64,000 nucleotides of DNA, from the NCBI GenBank assembly GCA_002437415.1, contig DJPL01000068.1, positions 1 through 64,000 of the forward strand, written 5' to 3'. The notes under the pieces were generated by a model. That model saw only the letters and a program-made list of their open reading frames with translations, made no database searches and had not been told where the DNA came from. Every line of letters begins with the position of its first letter. The first letter of the stretch is position 1. Below are positions 33,726 through 42,401 of this stretch, one piece after another. Source of the DNA: Ruminococcaceae bacterium UBA6413 (GTDB taxonomy: Bacteria; Bacillota; Clostridia; Oscillospirales; Ruminococcaceae). Both the position numbers and the translations under genes were made by a program.

Positions 33726-36359
33726 ATGAATATTTTTAAAAAAGTGCTGACGGTTATAGCCGCGGCTGCTGTTATAGCTTCGCTTTCGGCTGTTGCCGTA
33801 TCGGCTGACAGCTATGAGCCCGAAGCATCGGACGTGGTGACCGGAGAGGCTCAGGGAATTGCCACATATGCGACAAATACACAGCAGGAGCAGGCAGAGC
33901 AGATAATCGCCGACTATATCGCAAAGAATATACCGGACGGTATTGCGGATGTTTCCAAAATGGACAAGGTTGCGGCATATGTCGCCTCGTTCACTTACGA
34001 CAAGAGCAATTCCGATCCGTATCTTATGGTGCTCAACGGTTCGGGCAATCCTTACGCCAGCGCAAAACTTGCCGTTTATATGCTGAAACAGGTCGGACTG
34101 ACCGCCAGAACAAGATATGCATACAGAGAAAATGAAGATATACCGATGAAAGAAGCCGCATCGATGCTGACCACTGCGGTAAGATTAAACGACGGTAGGG
34201 TTTATCTGCTTTATATAGGCGGTGATGTGCTCGGTGAAAAAACATTCATCTCGCAAAAGGTAAATTCACGCTTCCTTTATAAGCAGGTGTCAAGCAATAA
34301 ATACGCCGTTTATTCGTATATACAGTTTGACGATGAGGTAAACGACTACAGCAACGCTACACAGACCGTTATGAATATTCCCGGATATATCGACGGTCAC
34401 AAGATAGAGGTAATAGCAAGAGATTTCACCAGAGGCTGTATCGGCATTTCAAAGGTAACTATCCCCAATACCGTTACCGAGATCCAGCGCGGCGCTTTCG
34501 TATATACGAAACGCATACAGAGCATTACTATTCCGAGCTCGGTAAGCACTATCGCCGCCGATGTTTTTTCGGGAAACAACTGCCTTAAGTTCACCGTTGA
34601 CAGCAACAATAAGTATTTCAAGGCTATAAACGGCGACCTTTACTCTAAGGACGGCAAAACGCTTATTTCAGCTACAGGCTCGTCAATGACAAAGATCCCG
34701 AGCTACGTTGAAGTTATCGGTGACAATGCATTCTGCGGAAACGACCACATAGTTGATATCACGATCCCTGCAACCGTAAAGAAGATAAATGATGCCGCTT
34801 TTGCTTCATGCGATAATTTACGCAATGTAACGATTGAGGGTAACGGTCTTACCACTGTCGAGTCCGGGGCTTTCCAGTCTACAAAGCTGATCTCACTCAA
34901 TATTCCCGCCTCCGTGACCTCTTTCAGTTACGACGCTTTCAACTGGTCGGAAATCATACTTGTGCTCTGCCCCGAGGGAGAGATTTCACAGAAGCTTACA
35001 GGCAGTGATGAAATTCAGCACCTGCTTGTATATACACCCGGCACATCGATCGGAAGATCATTTACCAAAAAGCCCACCTGTGAAAGTGACGGTCAACTGG
35101 TAGTTTCATCTTCATCGGGTTCACCGAAAACTTATACTGTTCCAAAGTCAAGTCTGTATCACAATTATGCGGTTGACGCAACATTTTCAGAAACCTGTGT
35201 AAAGGACGGCAGTATCAGATACCGTTGCACGACCTGCAATTCCTACACCGTTGAGTACACCACTTACGCCAAAGGTCACAGCTATTCATCGGAATGGACT
35301 ACCGACAAAGCACCTACCTGTATCAAGGAAGGTGTAAAATCGCATCACTGCGTCCGCTGTACGGCAAAGACTGATGAAACTGCTATAGCTAAATCAGCCC
35401 ATACATATAAGCAGACAGCAGTAGCGGCAACTGTTGATTCAAAGGGCTACACACTCAATAGGTGTACATACTGCGGATACAGCTATAAAAGCAACTATAC
35501 TCCTGTCCGCCCGATGCCGTCAAAAGTGACCGGTCTTGTATACGGTGCGCGCGGCTCGGATTATGTATCTCTCAAGTGGAATGCAGACAGCAATGCGACA
35601 GGATATATTCTCGAATATCTCAGCGGCAATAAATTCGTAAAGCTGGTCGACAAGGCTAGCGGCTCGGCTGTATCGTTCAAGGCAACAGGGCTCACTCCCG
35701 GAACGCTGTACAAGTTCAGAATAAGATCCTATTCTTCAAAATCGGACGGAACAAGAGCTTACGGCGCTTACAGTGATGTTCTTCGTGTAAGAACATTGCC
35801 TTCGGTAATGAGCGGTCTTTCGCTCGGCGCAAGAACCGATACCTCCGTAACTGTCAAGTGGAACAAAAATGAATACGCTAACGGTGCGGTAATTGAAATG
35901 TGGAAGAACGGCAAATGGGTCGCCATAGCCACAAAAACGACAAATTCCGCAGTATCGCATAAGATAACCGGACTTAATCCGTCAACCTCATACAAGCTCA
36001 GAGTAATAGCTTATACAAACGATGAAGGCGGCAGGATATACAGTGTAAGCAATCCGTCGATCACTGTCGAAACAGCACCCACGGCTGTATCAAACTTCCG
36101 CAGTACATTAAGCGCAAAGACGGCTATCCGCTTTAACTGGGACGAAAACACAACGGCAGACGGCTATATGTTTGAAATGATAAAAGACGGTAAATGGGTT
36201 TTGAGTGCAAAAATCGAAGGCAGTTCAACCAAAAACTATTCACAGCTTAAGCTGGCTTCGAATGCGGCTTATAATTTCAGGATAAGAGCTTATAAAATAA
36301 TAAACGGCAAAACGGTTTACGGCGCATATTCTTACACTGCGGCAAAAACGGCAAAATGA
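33726..36359 (+). CDS. Secreted protein: transglutaminase-like, BspA LRR and three FN3 domains (877 aa)
   Basis: A secreted protein. Residues 1-27 are the signal peptide (VIAAAAVIASLSAVAVSADS). Residues ~55-170 resemble a transglutaminase-like fold (GNPYASAKLAVYMLKQVGLTARTRYA), but the catalytic Cys expected after the Gly is absent. Residues ~215-415 hold BspA-type leucine-rich repeats (VTIPNTVTEIQRGAF, ITIPSSVSTIAADVF). A Cys/His-rich linker (RYRCTTCNSY, HHCVRCTAKT, NRCTYCGYSY) precedes three fibronectin type III domains (~600-877). The C-terminal ~320 residues closely parallel those of the mannanase at 37018. No LPXTG, SLH or dockerin is seen. AGGAGAT precedes the ATG. BspA-type proteins often bind host or polymer surfaces. 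Confidence 0.85.
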   Translation: MNIFKKVLTVIAAAAVIASLSAVAVSADSYEPEASDVVTGEAQGIATYATNTQQEQAEQIIADYIAKNIPDGIADVSKMDKVAAYVASFTYDKSNSDPYLMVLNGSGNPYASAKLAVYMLKQVGLTARTRYAYRENEDIPMKEAASMLTTAVRLNDGRVYLLYIGGDVLGEKTFISQKVNSRFLYKQVSSNKYAVYSYIQFDDEVNDYSNATQTVMNIPGYIDGHKIEVIARDFTRGCIGISKVTIPNTVTEIQRGAFVYTKRIQSITIPSSVSTIAADVFSGNNCLKFTVDSNNKYFKAINGDLYSKDGKTLISATGSSMTKIPSYVEVIGDNAFCGNDHIVDITIPATVKKINDAAFASCDNLRNVTIEGNGLTTVESGAFQSTKLISLNIPASVTSFSYDAFNWSEIILVLCPEGEISQKLTGSDEIQHLLVYTPGTSIGRSFTKKPTCESDGQLVVSSSSGSPKTYTVPKSSLYHNYAVDATFSETCVKDGSIRYRCTTCNSYTVEYTTYAKGHSYSSEWTTDKAPTCIKEGVKSHHCVRCTAKTDETAIAKSAHTYKQTAVAATVDSKGYTLNRCTYCGYSYKSNYTPVRPMPSKVTGLVYGARGSDYVSLKWNADSNATGYILEYLSGNKFVKLVDKASGSAVSFKATGLTPGTLYKFRIRSYSSKSDGTRAYGAYSDVLRVRTLPSVMSGLSLGARTDTSVTVKWNKNEYANGAVIEMWKNGKWVAIATKTTNSAVSHKITGLNPSTSYKLRVIAYTNDEGGRIYSVSNPSITVETAPTAVSNFRSTLSAKTAIRFNWDENTTADGYMFEMIKDGKWVLSAKIEGSSTKNYSQLKLASNAAYNFRIRAYKIINGKTVYGAYSYTAAKTAK

Positions 36360-36376
36360 GAATATCAGAGATATCC

Positions 36377-36680
36377 GAGGGGCTGTCACACAATTCCTCA
36401 GACTGTCAAAAGACCTTTAAAAAATTTTGAAATGGGGTCGCAGGGGCGAAGCCCCCGACAGGGACTAGGGGCGGTAGCCCCAGCAAAATACCCCCGGCAC
36501 GGATGCCGGGCGTGTATGCCCAAAGGCTCTGCACGATGCAGAGCCAACCAAGCATACACAGCCTTTCACCGTGGGAAAGGGGTTTGGGGATAGGGATAGA
36601 GAATTTGCTCCATTCCTTATTCATATAAAAAATAAATTTTTTAAAAACAGAGGGGTTGTGTCGCAACCCTTCTGTTTTTT
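36377..36680 (-). repeat. Hairpin-array repeat, copy 1
   Basis: A ~180-bp core (36430-36610) contains five stem-loops: GGGGC/GCCCC at 36443 and again at 36468, CCCGGCA/TGCCGGG at 36493, a two-part stem with TGTATGC (36513-36519)/GCATACA (36552-36558) around GGCTCTGCA/TGCAGAGCC (36525-36545), and CCTTTC/GAAAGG (36562-36580). Read on the minus strand it matches copy 2 at 42402-42687 almost throughout. Hairpins containing GAGGGG lie on both sides (36377-36402 and 36645-36677). It fills the gap between the two FN3 protein genes. Confidence 0.85.
36643..36680. terminator. Strong hairpin at the edge of copy 1
   Basis: AAACAGA-GGGGTTG pairs with CAACCC-TTCTGTTT around TGTCG, with A-rich flank before and TTTTTT after. 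It can terminate transcription in either direction and is probably the end of the upstream operon. Confidence 0.75.
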
Positions 36681-36736
36681 GCCGTTACAGGAGGTTACCT
36701 CCATTTTTAACTTAACTAATATCTGTAATTTTTATT

Positions 36737-36763
36737 AGTTTCATGAAAACAGTTTCATAAACT
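36737..36763. promoter_or_regulatory. Paired AGTTTCAT sites upstream of the mannanase
   Basis: AGTTTCATgaaaac at 36737-36750 is followed directly by AGTTTCATaaact at 36751-36763; each is itself nearly palindromic (GTTTCATGAAAAC; AGTTTCATAAACT). The pair lies ~170 bp before the promoter. A regulator binding site is inferred from symmetry only. Confidence 0.4.
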
Positions 36764-36920
36764 GATTAAATTTAAAGTTAATAAAAGTTTTTCTTGTTTT
36801 TTAGCCTGCGTTCTGTCGCGAATTTATGAAAATATTACAATGAATTATGCTATATGCACACAATTCGCTTGTTTGTATTGTGAAATTCACAGAAAAAATC
36901 GACTGTGTTAAGTAAATTTA

Positions 36921-36960
36921 GTTAAAGTTGTTGACTTTAATTAACACAGCGTGCTATTAT
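36921..36960 (+). promoter_or_regulatory. Mannanase promoter with overlapping inverted repeat
   Basis: TTGACT (36931-36936), 18-bp spacer, TATTAT (36955-36960). GTTAAAGT and ACTTTAAT form an inverted repeat across the -35 (36921-36941), a position where a repressor would block transcription. Confidence 0.65.
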
Positions 36961-37017
36961 GAAGCAAAGTTTAACAAAACCATGAGGCTATGGAATAATA
37001 GCAGGAGGAGTAAAATT

Positions 37018-40000
37018 ATGACAGGTTTCAAGAAAAGGCTGGCAGGCTCGGCGCTTGCCGCGGCAATGACGCTTTCCGCCTTACCGGTATCTGTGTTTTT
37101 CATAAGCACAAAGGCAGAAGCGCAGAATGTTCCGAGCGGCTTTGCGTATGCGCAGGGAACAAGGTTTATGCTTGACGGAAGTCCGTTCTACTATGCGGGA
37201 ACGAACTGTTACTACCTGACATTCAAATCACAGGAGGCGGTAGATAATGTATTCAAGGATGCCGAAGCGATGGGGCTTAAGGTTATCAGAATATGGGGCA
37301 ACCTTGATGTAGGGGTAAAGACCGGTACTACAGACAGCGAAGGAAAGCCGGTGTTTACGAATAATAATGACGGCTCGGGAGAAAAGGACGGAGTATATTT
37401 TCAGTATTTTGACAAGGACCTCGGCAAGCCTGTAATAAATCACGGAGAGGACGGCTTGCAAAAGCTTGATTACGCCTTATATCAGGCGGAAAAGCACGGC
37501 ATAAAGCTGCTCATTACATTTACTAACTACTGGGACGCATTCGGCGGTATGGGGCAGTATGTTAAATGGGCACAGGAGCTTGGCATAACAGGGCTTGAAA
37601 AAGAGGATTTTTATACCAATGAAACGCTGAAGGGCTGGTATAAGGATTATATAAACGAACTGCTCAATCACACAAATGTTTACACAGGCAATAAGCTGAA
37701 AGACGAACCTTCCGTATTCGCGTGGGAGCTTTCCAACGAGCCGCGATGCAAGACCGACGCACAGTGCAAGGATAATATTCTTTATAACTGGGCAAAGGAA
37801 ATGAGCGAATATGTAAAGAGCATCGACCCCAACCATATGGTGTCGCTCGGCGACGAGGGCTTTTATAATAAGCCTTACGGATATTACGACGAATACACTA
37901 CCTCAAATTACGCATTTTACGGTGCGGAGGGCGTAGATTTTGAAAAGCTTATGACTATTGACACGCTCGATTTCGGTACGCCGCACCTGTACCTTGACCA
38001 GTGGGGAATGAAGCATACAGGCACAGGGCAGGACGATCTGCTCTGGTTCAAGATACACGGCGAAACCTGTGCAGAGCTCGGCAAGCCTGTTATACTCGAA
38101 GAGTTCGGTCTTACGGATAAAACTATCCGTGACAGCGAGTATGAACAGTGGTTCGATGTTCTTGAAGGCAACGTTTATGATACCGTTGAATATGCAGGTA
38201 CAAACTACTGGATGATAGCGTCATATGTGGACGGTGCGCTTTATCCCGACTATGACCAGTATACGGTTTACGGACTGGAGGGCGCGGCTACCGAAAGCAC
38301 AAGACAGCTCATTATGAAGCACGCCGCAAATATGACGGCTAAAAACAACGTCAATACCATTGTAAACGATAAGCTGAGCTTTGACAGATCGGATAACAAT
38401 AACGTTACTGTCAGTGCAAATATGAAGGAAGGTTCTATCAGCGGTGTTTCTCTTGACGGAAAGGCACTGACAAACGGCACGGATTTTACAATAGAAGGAA
38501 ATACTGTTACGATAAGCGCGGCTTATCTCAAAACGCTTGAGCTCAAAAACCATATATTCACGCTTGAATGTACGGCGGGAAGCAGTCCTAAGTTCAGCAT
38601 AAACGTTACCGACATTACAATTCCCGCTCCCACACTTGACAAATACATAGCTTCTGTCGACAAGAACTCACGTCATTACAAGCAGTTGAATATTGGCTAT
38701 GACAAGAAGACAAGTGAGTTCCGCGGAATAACGGTAAACGGCAAATACCTCACGGCAGGTACAGACTACACTGATAGCGGTGCTTCCGTTACATTCTCGG
38801 ATAAGTATATAAAATCTCTCGGTGAGGGTACTGTTACATTTGTGTTTGATTTTTATGAGGGTTCAGACTGTGAGTTTCAGCTTACCGTGACCGATACATC
38901 GGCACTGGAGGATATAGATACTTTTGAAAGCTACGCAGACGACGCTCAGCTGAACAACGCCTACACGGCAAATATAAGCGGCAATAACGTTTCTGTTTCT
39001 CTTATCGAAAACGCAGGCGGCAAAGCGATGAGCTTTGAATACAATGTCGGTTCGCCTAACGGATATTGCGGCGTAAATCATACTCTTTCGCTCCGTAACG
39101 TTTCAGCATATAAAGGTGTATGCTTCACGCTGACGGGCGATAACAGCGGCAACAGCTTTACGCTCCAGTTCAGGGATAAGAACGATAAGTATTTTGAAAA
39201 ACAGATAACGGTGGATTTCGCAGGCGAAAAAACCTTTGAAGTTCCTTTTGAAGAATTTATCGCACCGAGCTGGCAGTCAGACTCCGGCACGCTTGACACC
39301 TCGGGAATAGTTCAGGTCGCATTCTATGCGGGCGGCGGCGGAAATACCGACACAGGTACATATATCATTGACGATGTTTACTTCTGCAACGATGAACAGG
39401 AGGACGAGGGTGCGCATCTTGTTGACAAGACAGGCGTATATGACGCTTCCGCTCCCGCATCTGTGCTCACAAAGCTTGTTTTAAACGGTCAGGGTATATC
39501 AAAAATCATCTGCGCAGATAAAGAGCTTGACAGCAGTATTGATTATTCGTGGAACGGCAGTCAGGTAACACTGAACACCGCCTTTATGTCAACTCTCACA
39601 AACGGCGAGCACGAAATCACTTACTGCTTCAGCGACGGAACAAGCGATGTATTTATACTTACGGTCAAAAACTCATCCGTAACAGAAGAGCATACCTGTA
39701 AATACGTTTCTAAAACGGTAAAACCGACAACAAGCTCGGAGGGCTATACGCTTCATACTTGTTCGATATGCAAAAAGTCATACAAGGATAATTTCGTTCC
39801 CAAGCTCAAAACGGATATAGATGCTGTGACAGGTTTTGTTTTCGGCTCGCGTGATAGCGAAAGCATATCTCTCAGATGGGACAGACAGGACAATGTCAGC
39901 GGCTATATTCTTGAATATCTGAGCGGCAATAAATTTGAAAAGATAGCCGATAAAGGCAGCGTGAGCTCCGTATCTCATAAAGTTACGGGATTACAGTCGG

Positions 40001-40653
40001 GCAAATTGTACAAATTCAGGGTAAGAGCTTATGTAAGCAGTGACGGAAAGCGTATCTACGGAGGATACAGCCCTGTTCTTTGCGTAAGGACCTTACCTAA
40101 GGCAATGACCGGCGTTTCGGTAAAGGCAACAGCAGATAACTCAATCACGGTTGCATGGAACGACAACACAACAGCTAACGGTGCTTGTGTTGAAATATAC
40201 AGCAACGGACAGTGGAAAACCGCGGCGTTTAAATCTTCTTCCGCCGCAACCTATACTGTCACCGGACTTAAGCAGGCTACTTCGTATAAGATCCGGGTAC
40301 GCGCTTACATAAATGACGAAAGCGGCAAAATTTACAGCGTATACAACACAACATTGACAACGACAACCGCTTTATCTGCCGTAGAAAATTTCCGCACGGT
40401 TATAAGCACAAGAACAGCCTTACGCTTTAATTGGAACAGACATACAGCGGCTGACGGATATGTTGTTGAAATGGCAAACGGCGAAGACTGGATCGCCGTA
40501 GATACTCTTAACGGCAATAGATCGATAGCCGTTGCAAAAACGGGACTTACGTCGGATACCGCATACACATTCAGAATAAGGGTATTTAAGACGATAAACG
40601 GTCAGACCGTTTACAGCGATTACTCTTATCTGAACGCAAGAACAGCAAAATAA
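37018..40653 (+). CDS. Secreted GH5 beta-mannanase with binding modules and FN3 domains (1211 aa)
   Basis: A modular exo-acting enzyme outside the cell that cuts beta-1,4-mannan chains. Signal peptide 1-~35 (ALAAAMTLSALPVSVFFISTKAEA). GH5 catalytic domain (~38-440) with the subfamily-7-like opening FMLDGSPFYYAGTNCYYL, acid/base Glu241 in WELSNEPR and nucleophile Glu362 in LEEFG. X2-like modules follow (~465-540, ~545-625), then a carbohydrate-binding-like domain (~635-795, ending TYIIDDVYF), a third X2-like module (~805-875), a Cys-pair linker and three FN3 domains to the end. I start at the ATG at 37018 after GCAGGAGGAG; an upstream TTG adds residues without a ribosome site. 'Mannanase' is inferred from motifs; other GH5 specificities remain possible. 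Confidence 0.87.
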   Translation: MTGFKKRLAGSALAAAMTLSALPVSVFFISTKAEAQNVPSGFAYAQGTRFMLDGSPFYYAGTNCYYLTFKSQEAVDNVFKDAEAMGLKVIRIWGNLDVGVKTGTTDSEGKPVFTNNNDGSGEKDGVYFQYFDKDLGKPVINHGEDGLQKLDYALYQAEKHGIKLLITFTNYWDAFGGMGQYVKWAQELGITGLEKEDFYTNETLKGWYKDYINELLNHTNVYTGNKLKDEPSVFAWELSNEPRCKTDAQCKDNILYNWAKEMSEYVKSIDPNHMVSLGDEGFYNKPYGYYDEYTTSNYAFYGAEGVDFEKLMTIDTLDFGTPHLYLDQWGMKHTGTGQDDLLWFKIHGETCAELGKPVILEEFGLTDKTIRDSEYEQWFDVLEGNVYDTVEYAGTNYWMIASYVDGALYPDYDQYTVYGLEGAATESTRQLIMKHAANMTAKNNVNTIVNDKLSFDRSDNNNVTVSANMKEGSISGVSLDGKALTNGTDFTIEGNTVTISAAYLKTLELKNHIFTLECTAGSSPKFSINVTDITIPAPTLDKYIASVDKNSRHYKQLNIGYDKKTSEFRGITVNGKYLTAGTDYTDSGASVTFSDKYIKSLGEGTVTFVFDFYEGSDCEFQLTVTDTSALEDIDTFESYADDAQLNNAYTANISGNNVSVSLIENAGGKAMSFEYNVGSPNGYCGVNHTLSLRNVSAYKGVCFTLTGDNSGNSFTLQFRDKNDKYFEKQITVDFAGEKTFEVPFEEFIAPSWQSDSGTLDTSGIVQVAFYAGGGGNTDTGTYIIDDVYFCNDEQEDEGAHLVDKTGVYDASAPASVLTKLVLNGQGISKIICADKELDSSIDYSWNGSQVTLNTAFMSTLTNGEHEITYCFSDGTSDVFILTVKNSSVTEEHTCKYVSKTVKPTTSSEGYTLHTCSICKKSYKDNFVPKLKTDIDAVTGFVFGSRDSESISLRWDRQDNVSGYILEYLSGNKFEKIADKGSVSSVSHKVTGLQSGKLYKFRVRAYVSSDGKRIYGGYSPVLCVRTLPKAMTGVSVKATADNSITVAWNDNTTANGACVEIYSNGQWKTAAFKSSSAATYTVTGLKQATSYKIRVRAYINDESGKIYSVYNTTLTTTTALSAVENFRTVISTRTALRFNWNRHTAADGYVVEMANGEDWIAVDTLNGNRSIAVAKTGLTSDTAYTFRIRVFKTINGQTVYSDYSYLNARTAK

Positions 40654-40660
40654 ATATAAC

Positions 40661-40697
40661 AAAAATATGCCCACAGCCTGCGCTGTGGGCATTGTTT
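40661..40697. terminator. Bidirectional terminator after the mannanase
   Basis: ATGCCCACAG (40667-40676) pairs with CTGTGGGCAT (40683-40692), with A5 before and TTGTTTT after; it serves both convergent transcripts. Confidence 0.88.
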
Positions 40698-40704
40698 TGC
40701 AATT

Positions 40705-40908
40705 TTATCTGAACAGCGTACATTCTCCGCTTTTCCTGTAATACGCTATGCGTTCTTCAATTACCTCGCGGGTGGTGTTGTAATACTCCGCAAGACAATC
40801 TATGCAGAAAAACTCATCCGCGTTGCGCGTGACAAGCTTTCTGTAGATCGCTATATCATCGCCACCGAGCGGCGCACCGCACTTTTTGCACGTCTTGTAG
40901 TTTGACAT
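40705..40908 (-). CDS. Small zinc-binding protein coupled to alpha-galactosidase (67 aa)
   Basis: A 67-residue protein with two Cys pairs, CKKCGAP (residues ~7-13) and CIDCLAEYY (~34-42), which should form one zinc site, and a C-terminal helix. The ATG at 40908 overlaps the alpha-galactosidase stop codon (TAATG), so translation is coupled. A longer frame reaching back into the upstream gene is not used as the start. It is not recognised as a named family; a small regulatory or chaperone role is a guess. Confidence 0.75.
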   Translation of the reverse strand: MSNYKTCKKCGAPLGGDDIAIYRKLVTRNADEFFCIDCLAEYYNTTREVIEERIAYYRKSGECTLFR

Positions 40909-42098
40909 TAAAGCTTTACGACCTTTGCCGTATATACTGCGCAGTCGTGAGGCTGTATTGTTGTGACATATCTCTCGGAGAATTTGCCGATATCCTCGTG
41001 CGACCAGCAATCGTGCATTTCAAGACCTCTGCCTGCCGCAGTGCTGAGCCCTATATCCCAGAGCTGTAAAGACATCTCTGCGGGTACATCGCTGAAGTTG
41101 TACATACCGATGGCATAGTCGCCGTTAGCGAGGGGCTTTACGAGTGAGAACACGTTTTCGGGGTTGTTCCACTGGCTTATGCGGTAAGGCCCTCTGCACT
41201 CGATATCCTGGTTTACCGCGATAACTTCCTTATTAGTCAGTATCTCCTTTGTCTTGTCGGTCATATGACGGATATCACAGCCTATCATAAGCGGTGAGTT
41301 CATCATTGCCCACAGTGAGAAGTGCGTCTTGTACTCTGTGTCGGTACAGCCGCCGAGGCCCTTGCCTTCCTTGTTGCCGAACTGGTCGTCGCTCTCGCCG
41401 TTTATATACTGGTTGTTTGAACCGCCGTGCATACCGACAACAAGCATATCTATATCGTTGTGGCAGAAGCAGCCGCCGTAGCACTCGTTACCCATCTGTG
41501 ACAGAGCAAGACGCTTGATCGATTCCCAGTTATCCTGGATATCGCCTGTCGAACGGAAAAGATGAGCGCCGCTCTCTCTTATCCACTTGTAGATGTCATC
41601 GTTGCCCCAGTTGCACGCTGAGAACATAATCGGTCTGCCGCAGTTTCTCAGAGCGGTCGACATACGCTTGTAGAGTATCTCGCCGGGGATATGTACGGGC
41701 TTGTAGCAGTAGTCGTACTTCAGGTAGTCAACGCCCCACTCTGCGAACGTTTCTGCGTCCTGGAACTCGTGCTCAAAGCTTCCGGGGTGACCTGCACAGG
41801 TGTGAGTACCTGCACATGAGTAGATACCGAACTTCAGACCCTTTGAGTGTACATAGTCTGCAACGGGTTTGATACCGTTCGGGAACTTCCAGTGATCGGG
41901 AACAAGCTCGCCCTTTTCGTTTCTCTGCTTTTCGCTCCAGCAGTCGTCAATTACAACATACTCATAACCTGCGTCCTTAAGACCGTTTTCGATGAATGCG
42001 TCAGCCGCCTGCTTGATAAGCTCTTCGTTTATCTCCCAGGTAAATGTGTTCCAGCTGTTCCAGCCCATAGGGGGTGTCATTCCGAGTAACTTTTCCAT
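40908..42098 (-). CDS. GH27 alpha-galactosidase (396 aa)
   Basis: Removes alpha-1,6-linked galactose, such as side chains of galactomannan or raffinose-type sugars. The GH27 opening MTPPMGWNSWNTF, VVIDDCWSEK and the catalytic nucleophile Asp129 in YLKYDYC are present; the acid/base is Asp186 in RSTGDIQDNW. Other family segments are GGSNNQYINGE and MIGCDIRHM. No signal peptide is present, so it is cytosolic and would act on imported oligosaccharides. GAAAGGAAAAAC precedes the ATG. Convergent with the mannanase, which suggests a galactomannan role. It sits between a small PC4-like gene and a small zinc protein on one transcript. Confidence 0.94.
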   Translation of the reverse strand: MEKLLGMTPPMGWNSWNTFTWEINEELIKQAADAFIENGLKDAGYEYVVIDDCWSEKQRNEKGELVPDHWKFPNGIKPVADYVHSKGLKFGIYSCAGTHTCAGHPGSFEHEFQDAETFAEWGVDYLKYDYCYKPVHIPGEILYKRMSTALRNCGRPIMFSACNWGNDDIYKWIRESGAHLFRSTGDIQDNWESIKRLALSQMGNECYGGCFCHNDIDMLVVGMHGGSNNQYINGESDDQFGNKEGKGLGGCTDTEYKTHFSLWAMMNSPLMIGCDIRHMTDKTKEILTNKEVIAVNQDIECRGPYRISQWNNPENVFSLVKPLANGDYAIGMYNFSDVPAEMSLQLWDIGLSTAAGRGLEMHDCWSHEDIGKFSERYVTTIQPHDCAVYTAKVVKL

Positions 42099-42122
42099 TT
42101 TGTTTGTTTTTCCTTTCAGATA

Positions 42123-42356
42123 TTATTCTTCAAAACTGTCTTCTTCGTTTCTTGTATTCCAGAGCTCAACAAGGCGTTCCATCTCTTCTTCTGTGAGTGA
42201 AATGCCCTTGCCCATTCTGCTGTGGTCGGGTGCCCATGAACGGATATCGTACTTAGGCTCTCTGTCGTTCCAGCTTACCATGTTAAGCTCAATGTTGTAC
42301 TTACCTTCGCTGATAACGCCGAGTTCCTGTGTTATCTCATACTTGAATTCTGCCAT
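42123..42356 (-). CDS. ydbC: YdbC-like PC4-domain protein (77 aa)
   Basis: A short protein reading MAEFKYEITQELGVISEG, with KYNIELNMVSWN and YDIRSWAPDHSRMGKGISL, the pattern of the YdbC/PC4 single-stranded nucleic acid-binding family in Firmicutes. Family members bind single-stranded DNA as dimers and are thought to affect transcription. The start at 42356 has AAAGGAAC upstream; a longer in-frame reading through the hairpin repeat is rejected. It precedes the alpha-galactosidase by 24 bp. Confidence 0.83.
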   Translation of the reverse strand: MAEFKYEITQELGVISEGKYNIELNMVSWNDREPKYDIRSWAPDHSRMGKGISLTEEEMERLVELWNTRNEEDSFEE

Positions 42357-42401
42357 GTCCTTAGTTCCTTTCTTATATACGGAGTTTTTAATTTTTATAT
42401 T

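Noticed and set aside
36377..36680. Hairpin repeat as an insertion sequence or MITE with a transposase
   Set aside because: No transposase fragment and no shared terminal inverted repeats could be defined across both copies; a non-autonomous mobile origin remains possible but unproven.
37018..40653. Dockerin or sortase signal on the mannanase
   Set aside because: No duplicated calcium-binding dockerin motif and no LPXTG-like end; the C-terminus is FN3 ending in TAK.
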